64,000 nucleotides of DNA from Halicephalobus mephisto (lineage: Eukaryota; Nematoda; Chromadorea; Rhabditida; Panagrolaimidae). Below, in pieces: positions 23,952-33,691 of this stretch (positions are counted from its first letter, which is position 1; each line of letters begins with the position of its first letter). The notes under the pieces were generated by a model. The model worked only from the letters and a program-made list of their open reading frames with translations, was not told the origin of the DNA and did no database searches. The stretch is from the NCBI GenBank assembly GCA_009193035.1, contig SWDT01000064.1:62001-126000 (forward strand), given 5' to 3'. Made by a program: the position numbers and the translations under genes.

Positions 23952-25330
23952 TTCGAATTTTAAAAAATAAGTTTTTAAAGTTTTTTGTAAAGTAATTTTA
24001 AAAAGTTTAAAAATGCTGAATTTTGTAATTTAGTACGAAATTGATTTGTTCTTTTTTATTTAGGCCAGTTCTAAGAAATTCATGTTGAAATAGTTATGAA
24101 AAATGAGAATTTTTGTATTTTTTGTAATAATGTGATTTTTAAAATTTTTGAATTCGCGCGCAAGAGCGAGGAGAGATGGAAAAATGGTAGATTTGGTAAC
24201 TTGTTACGAAATCGCCGGCACTGCTATCAATTGCTCTTTTTGGCCAAAACTGTGACAGAGAGTAAAAGGGTAAATCTGGCAATTTCTGTCTAAATCAACG
24301 CGCGTATTTCCACTCGCTTTTCTTTGCCAGTTCTAAAGTTAAAAGTCGGTAAATCTGTCAATTTTTACTTTAATCAACGCGCGTATTTCCACTCGTTTTT
24401 CTTATTTTACCAGTTCTAAAGTTAAAAGTTGGCAAATCTGTCAATTTTTACCTTAATCGACGCGCGTATTTCCACTCATTAATCTTGAAACGTCCTAAAA
24501 ATCCGCTCTAAAAAACTATAACTTTTAATTTATATAACAATATAATTTCTAAAATCCTTACTATATTTAAATATATTAGAAAAACTAAAATTTCCTACAA
24601 TAGTGAACAATACGAGTCTTCAGTTTTCTTCCAAAAATAAGGAACACGTTCAATCGGCACTTGGATTTCAATTACAGAAGGCCCTGCGAAATACTCTCCT
24701 TGGTCGTCCTTCCACTTCCCCTCAGGCAGGATCACTTTTCTGGAATAAGTTTTTTCTCTCACGACCGGAGCGACCAAAAGACGATCTCCGACGAGAAATT
24801 CATCATCACAAAGAAAAGCTTCTTTTGATTCCAATTCCCACCATAACGGTCTGAAAAATTAAATTATTAAAAAAAGAAAAAATTATTTCAATATAAATTT
24901 ATAAAAACTAATTTCGTAATAAGTTACCAGATTTACCATTTTTTACGCAGGAATTCAAAAGTTAAAAAATCACAATATTATAAAAAATTAAAATTGTTCC
25001 AACACGAAATTTTGAAATTTTTGATTTTTTGGAAAATTTCAGGATATAAATAAAAAAGAAAAAGCAAGTCGATTTCGTAACAAGTTACCAAATCTACCAT
25101 TTTTCCATCTCTCCTCGCTCTTGCGCGCGAATTCAAAAATTTTAAAAATCACATTATTACAAAAAATACAAAAATTCTCATTTTTCATAACTATTTCAAT
25201 ATGAATTTCTTAGAACTGGCCTAAATAAAAAAGAACAAGTCAATTTCGTACTAAATTACAAAATTCAGCATTTTTAAACTTTTTAAAATTACTTTACAAA
25301 AAACTAAAAACTTATTTTTTAAAATTCGAA
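23952..25330. repeat. Long inverted repeat enclosing the last exon of the GH31 gene
   Basis: The left arm 23952-24214 and right arm 25070-25330 are reverse complements over about 260 bp with only a handful of differences by eye. Both arms contain GAATTCGCGCGCAAGAGCGA (or its complement), TTGGTAACTTGTTACGAAAT and GGCCAGTTCTAAGAAATTCA. The 855-bp spacer contains the GH31 terminal exon; the right arm is inside GH31 intron 4. A read-through transcript on either strand could fold into a long hairpin. Confidence 0.85.
24140..24500 (+). repeat. Dispersed repeat with three-copy array (copy A)
   Basis: Begins GAATTCGCGCGCAAGAGCGA, passes through TTTTTGGCCAAAACTGTGAC and ends in three units of about 80 bp, each with ACGCGCGTATTTCCACTCG and GCCAGTTCTAAAGTTAAAAG. 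A nearly identical copy in the opposite orientation lies in the MCU intron at 30245-30605. Confidence 0.8.
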
Positions 25331-28300
25331 ATAAAAAACTGAAATTTACCTTATTAATGGAATCCCCATGTTTACAGATCTCCTACATTCTGATTTAATG
25401 TAATCTAAAAACTTCTTTCTCGACTCCAGAACAGAACGACAGACAGATGTGACTTGTTCCGAATCCACGTAATCCCAAGGACAAAACGAAAATTGAAGAA
25501 CAAGAAGAAAAGCATTTGCTTGGATCCATCTGATGAACAATTCAGAATCTGTTCTTATTTTTTTGTTTCCGATTTCTGTCATCTCGAATCCGTTTCCTCC
25601 AATAATATCCGGCAGATTCCAGAAATATCCATGAAGAGAAAAATGAAGAGCAGAAGGAATCAGAGTCGCCAATCCAGTATCGATCCATCTGGAAAGTCTG
25701 TCGATCGTTCTGACCAAAATTGGATAATTCTAAAATTAATTTTTTTTAAATTAAAAAATTTTCAATTTCGAAATTAATATTTTGAAACTAAATATAATTT
25801 TTATATGAATTTTTTAGAAATTTAAAGTTTTAAAACATTTTTGACAAATTGAAGGAATCTTTAAGTTTCGAGATTTTGGAAGAATCTAGAAGCTTCTACT
25901 GGATTCTAGAATAATTCAAAAATTTTTATGGAATTCTAGAAAAATTAATTGGATTCTGGAAAGTTCTAAAAATTTCTACAAAATGCTAGAAGAATTAATT
26001 GGATTTTGGAGACTTCTAAAAACTTTTATAAAATCTTAGAAGAATTAACTAGATTTTGGAGACTTCTAAAAATTTCTACAAAATCTTAGAAAAATTAATT
26101 GAATTCTGGAAAGTTCTAAAAACTTTTACAAAATCCTAGAAGAATTAACTAGATTTTGGAGACTTCTAAAAATTTCTACAAAATCTTAGAAGAATTAATT
26201 GGATTCTAGAGGATTCCAAAAACTTTTACAAAATCCTAGAAGAATTAACTAGATTTTGGAAGCTTCTATGGCATTTTAGAAAATCTTATAAATCTCCACA
26301 AAATTCCATAATTTCCAAAAATTTTCAACTTTTTTAAAAATAAAATTTTATTAAAAATTCAAACCTGATTTCCACTTCCAACTCTGTCTTCAATTGCGAT
26401 TCCAAATTCAGAAGCAAAATGAACATAACACCGAGTAAAATCATTTGGTTGTTCTCCAGAATACAGTTTGAATTCTTCTGGAAGATAACTCACTTCGCCG
26501 GCATCGAATTTAAAAGTATAAATACCGTAATTTTTTTGAATTTTTTGGAGATTTTCTTTGAACCAATTTCTGGCTGAAGGATTAGTGAAATCAACCACAA
26601 ATCCCTCTCCATCCCACCATTTCGTCAACTTCGGTTTCGATGTCGAAAAATCTTTGACGAAGAAATTCTGAAGATCCGGATTTTTGAAATTCTTAGATTC
26701 CACATTCACGAACGGATGGATCCAAGCCGTCAATCTGATTTCTTTGGAATTTAATTCAGAAACCATAGATTTGAAAGAAGGAAATTTTTTCGTATCTATC
26801 TAAATTATTATATTGTGAAAATTAAAAATAACATAAAATTATTTTAAAATCTTTAAAATGTTTTTCAAAAATTACAATTGAATTTAGAGGGACTCTAGAA
26901 ATTTAAACAAATGTCTAAAGAATTTTATAAAATTAAAAATTTCTAAAAAATTAAAAATTCTTAAAAATTAAAAAAAAATTCTAAAAAATTAAAAATTCTT
27001 AAAAATTTAAAAAATTCTAAAAATTACTGAATTCTAAAAAATTAGAAATTCTTAAAAATTAAAAAAAATCTAAAAATTACTGAATTCTAAAAAATTAAAA
27101 ATTTTCAAAAATTCTTAAACTTCCATCGGATTCTGGAAACTTCTAAAATTTCCTATTAAATTTTTAAAAATTATAAAATCCATCATAAAATTTAAATTTA
27201 AATAAAAACGAAAATTTCACTAACCTCAAAATCCCCGTATTCAGTCGTCCATTTATCGTCTAGTTCAATTTGACTAACAGGAAAATTTCTTTTTTCAATT
27301 TCCTTCGCAAATTTGAGAACATCGTCTTGGTTCACGGCTTTCCCGTATCTGGACCACGTCGTCCAGATTGGTTTCTCGATCAGCAAGTCATCAATACAAC
27401 CTTTCGGATGTCCGAGATAAATTTTCGACAAAGCTGATTGGAAATTTCTCAACTGGATATCATTCTTCGCCTTGACAACCGTGTAAGCCAAAAACGGATT
27501 CTGAGAAGCCACAGGACGCTGAAATATGTACAAAGTAATCAAAACCACATTATTGTAAAAATTCGAAATCATTCTAATACGAATTTCCTGAAGTTTCTAG
27601 AAACTAAAGTAGCTTACGGAAAATTTTAGTTTTCTACAATAATTATTTCGTAATTAATTTTTAGCAATATATCTTGTCTAAATAAACCCAAAAAGTCCTT
27701 AATTAAGATCACATAAGATCCAAAATCATCTATCAACCTTTTAAGATGAATTTTCATATATGAAAATATTAATATATGTCCGGAAAATCCTACCTAACAC
27801 CATAGTACCTTATCGAAAGCAGATTTCGTTCTTTAGATATTAAATAAAACAAACTTACAGGAAAACTCATATATGGACTGTCGTCATACTGAGCTTGGAG
27901 AGACAGATATCCGTTTTCACTTAACTTTGTCCACAACGGGATTCCAGAAGGCACGAAAAGACAGATTTTCTTCGAACAAATCCAATATCTTTCTGTTCCG
28001 CTGGCCGGCTTCATGAAGACATCCTGAACAACGTAAGGACAAAACTCATATCCTTTTGTTTTTAAATCGGTTTTCATCAAGGGATAACTTTGTTGAAGAA
28101 GATTAGGTCCTCCAAACCACTGTGCATCGTCCAGTTCCCCCAGGAATACCGTATCCTTCAAGTACTTCATCGATCCTAAATTGAACCATGAAAAATTATA
28201 GAATTCTAGTCCTTCGGATTCTGATTTCGAAATCTCTAATCTGACACGGTCCTGATCGAAAATCGCGAGGATTTTGTCCGGGGATTCGAGAGTCACCGAT

Positions 28301-28413
28301 GTGGCCGATGGCAAAGATTCCGATAAATACAGTTTCAACCAGAAGTCTTCTGAAACCTTGATTTCCGCTTTCTTACAGTCTCCAGACACAGACAAATTTC
28401 CCAATGTTGTCAT
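24595..28413 (-). CDS. Glycoside hydrolase family 31, MYORG-like alpha-glycosidase
   Basis: Exons on the minus strand: 28413-27859, 27518-27225, 26799-26365, 25729-25350 and 24850-24595, phase-consistent, giving 639 residues. GH31 features: IWTTWSRYGK and QIELDDKWTTEYGDFE in the barrel, the nucleophile block FKFDAGE (Asp about 382), HGYFWNLPDIIGGNGF, and the C-terminal VGDRLLVAPVV. The block RTIDRLSRWIDTGLATLIPS resembles MYORG-type enzymes, with the Asp after WI a candidate acid/base. MYORG proteins are membrane-anchored secretory-pathway alpha-galactosidase-like enzymes. I see no signal or anchor in the first exon; an upstream exon may be missing, since the ATG sits right after a TTTTTTGAG acceptor-like site. 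Substrate not predictable from sequence alone. Introns 1 and 4 carry the shared intron repeats. Confidence 0.87.
25730..26364 (-). repeat. GH31 intron 3, tandem repetitive
   Basis: 25860-26270 is a degenerate array with a period near 60 bp. On the plus strand its cores are AGAAGAATTAACTAGATTTT and GGAGACTTCTAAAAATTTCT. No exon seen. Confidence 0.6.
26800..27224 (-). repeat. GH31 intron 2, AT-rich
   Basis: 26930-27120 is low-complexity TTCTAAAAAATTAAAAATTC type repeat. No coding potential. Confidence 0.55.
27519..27858 (-). repeat. GH31 intron 1: diverged member of the related-intron family
   Basis: 340-bp intron. On the minus strand it shows, in order, GTAAGTTTG at the donor, TTTCGATAAGGTACTATGG, TTTTCATATATGAAAAT, TTATTTAGACAAGATATA, AATTACGAAATAATTAT, TTTCTAGAAACTTC, TTCGTATTAGAATGATT and TTTACAATAATGTGGTTTT. 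The same blocks in the same order make up the cactin, ALG3 and NUDT19-like introns. Confidence 0.7.
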
Positions 28414-29346
28414 CTCAAAAAATAAATTATAAAAATCTAAAATTTTATAAAATTGTCTCGACACGAAATTTTAAAATTTTATTTTTCAAATTTTTATTCA
28501 ATTTTGAAAAATTTTAGTTTTTAATTAATTCTGGAAAGTTTTGCTGAATTTTGGAAGATTCTAGTTTTATATGGAATCTTAAAGGACTCCAGAAATGTTT
28601 TTGTTGGATTCAGAAATATTCGAAAAATATTTTTGAAATTTTAGAAAATCACAGAAATTTCTAATAAATTCTAGGAGATTTCAGAAGTCCCTACAGAATC
28701 CTCAAAATTTCCAATTTTTATTAAATTCAGAAATGTTCGGAAAATATTTTTGAAATTTTAGAAAATCCCAGAAATTTCTAATAAATTCTAAGAGACTTCA
28801 GAAGTCCCTACAGAATTCTTCAAATTCCCAATTTTTATTGAATTCTGAAATGTTCGAAAAAATATTCTAAAAAGCTCCAGAAGTCTACTAGATTCTAGAA
28901 TGTTCTGTAATTTTCCACTGAATTCTGAAATGTTTCAAAAATCTATGAAATTATATAAAATTACAGAACTTTCCAGTAAATTCTAGAAAGTTTTATAATT
29001 TTTTCCATAGATTTTAGGAAATTTCAGAAACTTCTACAGAATCCTAAAAAGTTACAAGTGTTTTATTAGATTCTAAAATTTTCGAAAAATCTTCACCAGA
29101 ATCTAGAATTTTCCGATAATTCATCAAAATTCCAGAAATTTCGAAATAATCCAAAACCTCCGGCAGACCCTAAAAGCATTAGAAGCTCATACAAAATCCC
29201 AGTTAATAAAAATGTTAAAAATCAATAAAAAGGTATTAGAGGAAAATAAAAACCACAAAATCTACAATCACACGTCCAAGAATACTTCATAATAGGAAAA
29301 TTCTCAAACTATAAACAATGCCAAATAAAACCCGAAAAGCCTATAT
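28414..29346. other. Intergenic region between GH31 and MCU genes
   Basis: 28500-29200 is degenerate repeat made of TTCTAGAA and GAAATTTTAGAAAATC words with no frame. It should contain the GH31 promoter, but I see no recognisable site. Confidence 0.4.
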
Positions 29347-29887
29347 TTTGTTTCATCAAAGTTGACAGTCAAAGTTCAAGGTCAAAATTGACGACCAAAG
29401 TTCGACGTCAAAGTTCAACATTGAAGTTCATTGTCAAAGTTCAACATCGAAGATCAACATTGAAGTTCATTGTCAAAGTTCGACGTCAAAGATCAACATC
29501 GAAGTTCATTGTCAAAGTTCGACGTCAAAGTTCAACATCGAAGTTAATTGCCAAAGTTCGACGTCAAAGATCAACATCGAAGTTAATTGCCAAAGTTCGA
29601 CGTCAAAGTTCAACATCAAAGTTAATTGTCAAAGTTCGACGTCAAAGTTCAACATCAAAATTGACAACCAAAGATCAACTTCAAAGTTCGATGTTGAAAT
29701 TTGAATTTTCCGTTCTAAGACAACATTCATAAATTTCTTCTGTTTCAAAAAATTGTCCTATCTAAATTAATTAAATTTTCGAACAAATGATCTTTAAGTC
29801 ATGTCTTAAAGCGAAAAACCCAACTTTGTCAATTTCTGACTTTTAAAGTTGTAATTCAACTCCAATTGTCAACTTTGATGAAACAAA
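29347..29887. mobile_element. 541-bp element with 20-bp perfect terminal inverted repeats
   Basis: TTTGTTTCATCAAAGTTGAC at 29347-29366 is exactly repeated in inverse orientation at 29868-29887. The interior holds an array of a 39-bp unit (AAGTTCGACGTCAAAGTTCA plus AACATCGAAGTTAATTGCC) across 29380-29700. No transposase and no clear target duplication. The right end stops 12 bp before the MCU stop codon, so the element forms the MCU 3' region. Confidence 0.65.
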
Positions 29888-29898
29888 GCATTGAGTTC

Positions 29899-31971
29899 CT
29901 ATTTAATTTTCACTTCTTCTGGAGGATTATATTTAGGAATATTCGTCAAATGATTCTTCGCCAATTCAGATTCGAGTGCCGCTAGTCTCGTTGCCGGAAG
30001 GTGCTGATACAGGGGGTCTCTCAATCGGTCCAGGTCGTGTTTTATAGAGTCACGGAGCTTCACTAATTCGTTATAAAGTTGAATATTAAAGTTATATTTG
30101 GCTGCTTTTTTGTAAAATTGCTTTGAAAACACTCTTTCACAAGCAGAAGGATATTCAAATGTCTGAAATAAGGTAACATTACTACAATTATAAAAACAGC
30201 TTTCTTAGGAAATTAGTTGACTACAAATTTTAGGATTGATATAAAAAAGGAAAAAAATGCGAGTAGAAATACGCGCGTCGATTAAGGTAAAAATTGACAG
30301 ATTTGCCGACTTTTAACTTTAGAACTGGCAAAATAAGAAAAGCGAGTGGAAATACGCGCGTCGATTAAGGTGAAAATTGACAGATTTGCCGACTTTTAAC
30401 TTTAGAACTGGCGAAATAAGAAAAGCGAGTAGAAATACGCGCGTTGATTTAGACAGAAATTGCCAGATTTACCCTTTTACTCTCTGTCACAGTTTTGGCC
30501 AAAAAGAGCAATTGATAGCAGTGCCGGCGATTTCGTAACAAGTTACCAAATCTACCATTTTTCCATTTCCTCTCGCTCTTGCGCGCGAATTCAAAAATTT
30601 TAAAAAATATATTTTTCGTTAATTTTAAATAAAAAATTACCTGTTTAGTCACTAAATAATATCCTAAAGTTGCTAAAACAGCCGAATAATTGAGAAAATA
30701 ACTCAAGGGTTCAACAACATCCCAACTGTATTCGAAATACGTTAATCGAAACAGGATACCCGTCTGAACTCCCATAAATACAAAACCTCCCCAGGCCATT
30801 TGGGTACTTCTTAATTGACATTCTTCTTCTATTTTATTCCTTATAATCTCCATCGGTTTAAGTTCTTTTTCAATTTTTTCTAATTTCATCATTAAAATTT
30901 TTTCTCTGACCAATTTGAATTCGTCAATTTGAAAAACAGAATGTAAAACCGAAATTTTCAATTTCACATCGTCCAATACTGTTAGTCTTTCCGAAGATTT
31001 TAGAATTCCTCCTTCATCGATTTCTAATTCTGGAATAATCTGGGGAACTTCAACAGGGAAATATTCATCGTTAATTCTAATAGTAAAAGACCGTAATTGT
31101 AAAAGATGTTCGATCGACGTACTTCCGGCTATTCTAATTCCATCTAAAATTTCTTATGTTCAAAAAATAAATTTAAAAAATTATTATTTCAGAAAATCCA
31201 ACGTAAAAATCCTAAATTTTTAAAAATAAATTTAAAAAACTTTTTTTAAAGTAATTTTCGAAAATCTTATTTAAAAAAAATAAGTTTCAAAACTTCTCTT
31301 TTTTTTAAATTTCTAATTTTTTAAAAATTAATTTTTAAAAATCTTTATTTTTTTTAAATTGATTTTTAAAAATTATTATTTTTTAAAATTAATTTTTAAA
31401 AATCTTTATTTTTTTTTAAATTAATTTTTAAAAATTTTTATTTTTTTAAAAAATTATTATTTTTTAAATTGATTTTTAAAAATCTTTATTTTTTTTTAAA
31501 TTGATTTTTAAAAATTATTATTTTTTAAATTGATTTTTAAAAATTATTTTTTTTAAATTAATTTTAAAAAATTTTTATTTTTTTTAAAAATTATTATTTT
31601 TTAAATTAATTTTTAAAAATTATTATCATTAAAAATAAATTAAAAAACTCACCTCGATTATGTACAGCCACATAATCGATACCTTTGTCCTCCTTGCTCA
31701 AATTGTTACAAAATATTTCCACATTGTCTGAAATAGGTCTAAGTAAAAATTGACATTTTTCATTTCTCGATGGTAATGGTATTGTCAATAATGGAAGACC
31801 ATGATCAAAATTAACTTCTATTTCTTTTTTTGAATTATTTTTTGAACAAGTAGGACCATTTGAATAAAATAAAACTTTTGATTTATTGATAGAATCGCTA
31901 AATTTCAGATTAAAAAAATTTCGACATTTCGCAATTTTCGAAAAATGCCGTTGGCAGTGTCCAATCAGCAT
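29899..31971 (-). CDS. mcu-1: Mitochondrial calcium uniporter pore subunit (MCU)
   Basis: Pore-forming subunit of the inner-membrane calcium channel. Exons on the minus strand: 31971-31653, 31143-30641 and 30162-29899, giving 361 residues. The selectivity-filter motif is WDVVEP (Asp about 248, Glu about 251), in the loop between two membrane segments (about 223-240 and 255-272: GGFVFMGVQTGILFRLTYF and YFLNYSAVLATLGYYLV). A coiled-coil stretch rich in Glu and Lys precedes TM1. The N-terminus (MLIGHCQRHFSKIAKCRNFF) is basic and acid-free, as in mitochondrial targeting peptides. The start lies 28 bases after an acceptor at 32000. MICU1, its regulator, is the next gene upstream on the same strand. 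Intron 2 (30163-30640) contains dispersed repeat copy B. Confidence 0.93.
30245..30605 (-). repeat. Dispersed repeat with three-copy array (copy B), in MCU intron 2
   Basis: On the minus strand it matches 24140-24500 almost base for base, from GAATTCGCGCGCAAGAGCGA to three units with ACGCGCGTATTTCTACTCGC. It is sense with respect to MCU and starts about 40 bp after the splice donor. Confidence 0.8.
31144..31652 (-). repeat. MCU intron 1, AT-rich tandem repeat
   Basis: 31250-31640 is a degenerate array of TTTTTAAATTGATTTTTAAA with AATTATTATT, period about 35-45 bp. Confidence 0.6.
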
Positions 31972-32001
31972 TGAACAAGGAGGCAAAACCCGTACCTATC
32001 T

Positions 32002-32290
32002 AAAAATATTATTGTTAAAAAGTAAGAATTATCTCGACACGAATTTCCGGAAATTTTTAACAAAAAAAAACAGTCTAAATTTTTTCCGTAAATCAGTTAC
32101 GTCATTGTAAAAAAATCAAAAATTATTCCAAAATTATCCCGACACAAATTTTCTAAAAATTAAAGTAATTTAAAATTTTGGTTTTTTCGATAATTATTTC
32201 GTAATTAATTTTTAGAAATACGTTCTAATAAATCTAAAAACATTCTAAATTTCTTCCTCGAATTCAACATATATTAAAATATTTTAAAAA
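32002..32290 (-). repeat. Shared intron module upstream of MCU
   Basis: On the minus strand it shows AATTACGAAATAATTATCG, TTTTTAGAAAATTTGTGTCG and TTTTTTTACAATGACGTAA, then a second partial copy (GGAAATTCGTGTCGAGATAA, TTTTTAACAATAATATTTTT) ending in an acceptor at 32000-32001. It is probably the 3' part of a 5' intron or outron of MCU. Confidence 0.55.
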
Positions 32291-32690
32291 AGGAGTTTTT
32301 TATTTATAAAATATTTTAAAAATGAATTTTTTATAAAATAATTTTAAAAATAGAGTTTTTTATTTATAAAATATATTATAAAAAATGAGTTTTTTTATTT
32401 ATAAAATATATTATAAAAAATAGAGTTTTTTTATTTATAAAATATACTTTAAAAGTAGTTTTTTATTTATAAAATATTTTAAAAATGAATTTTTTTAAAT
32501 TATAAAATACTTTTAAAAAGGGGAATTTTTTATTTATAAAATATTTTAAAAATAGAGTTTTTTATTTATAAAATATATTATAAAAAATAGTTTTTTTATT
32601 TATAAAATACTTTTAAAAATGAGTTTTTTTAAATTATAAAATACTTTTAAAAATGAGTTTTTTTATTTATAAAATATATTATAAAAAATT
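32290..32690. repeat. AT-rich tandem repeat
   Basis: About nine copies of a 40-50-bp unit, TTTTTTATTTATAAAATATA plus TTATAAAAAATGAG, with length variants. Confidence 0.7.
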
Positions 32691-32850
32691 CAGGACAATT
32701 TTTGAACAAACAAAACGCATTTTTAACCAAATCGATATTTTTCTCATTAGAGATTCCAAATTAAAAAATGCCTATAAAACAAATGAAAAATGACACTTAA
32801 CCCAGCAATCAATACGTAAACATTAAGCTTAGGCAGATCTAGAAAAAAAT

Positions 32851-32921
32851 GATTAGCAAGTCAGGAAATCCTCGAGACGCTTTTGCTCAATCTCGATAGC
32901 GCTTTTCTTTGATCTAAAAAT
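32851..32921 (-). other. Candidate terminal coding exon of an unidentified small gene
   Basis: On the minus strand an acceptor AATTTTTAG is followed by an open frame reading SKKSAIEIEQKRLEDFLTC and a TAA stop. The composition is protein-like and unlike the surrounding repeats. I could not find phase-compatible partner exons between here and MICU1, though a donor-like GGGGTAAGTG lies at about 33655 just after the MICU1 stop. It could be the last exon of a short downstream cistron or chance. Confidence 0.25.
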
Positions 32922-33691
32922 TATAAAAATAAAAAATTTTCGTTTACAAACATTGATTTTTCAATCTAGAATAAATTCAAAAAAATTTGCAAAAAAATAA
33001 TTTTTAAATTTATTCAAAAAATTTAAAATTTATTTTTTTTAAATTCTTAAACTTTTAAAAAAAAATAATTTTTAAACTTTTTAAAAAATAATTTAAATTT
33101 TTTTAAAAAGTTTAAGAATTTTATTATTTAAATTTTTTTAAAATTTTAAGAATTTTATTATTTAAATTTTTTTAAAATTACTATTTTTAACTTTTTGGAA
33201 TTATTCCAAAAATTGTACTATTTGAAAAATTTCCAAAAAAGTACCCAAGTTGCCATAGCACCCGAAAATAATATTACTCAAAAAATCCAGCATTATCTAT
33301 TTCCAAAAAAAATACAAATCATTCCAAATCCAAATATTCGTTATTGAAACATTTGTTTGAAAAATGACATTTCAAAAAAATCCCAAAAACAAACAAAAAT
33401 CTCAATTTTCATCCAAAAAAATTTTAATTTTTTAAATTTCGCCACTTATAGGTTTCTTGATCGTTTAAAATTCGACAAATTGAGAAACCCAAAGGCGTGA
33501 ACAACGATGGTCGACGTCATATGCTCAAATCAGAATCGGTAAAACCGGTTTTTTATAAAAGTATTGAGAGCAGACAAAACTCCAGTGTACCAAGTAATCC
33601 AAATACAATCAATCTTCATTAATCATAAACAATTCTATATTGATTTATCACTTACCCCAAAAGTGCACTCTATACGGACACACATACAGGC
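32922..33691. other. Intergenic region 3' of MICU1
   Basis: 32940-33200 is AT-rich TTTTTAAAATTTTAAG repeat. 33430-33660 is unique sequence with normal composition but no clear gene. Confidence 0.4.

Noticed and set aside
29388..29732. 114-codon ORF with 13-residue repeats
   Set aside because: Not listed as a gene because it is explained by the 39-bp minisatellite and has no plausible start context or splice evidence.
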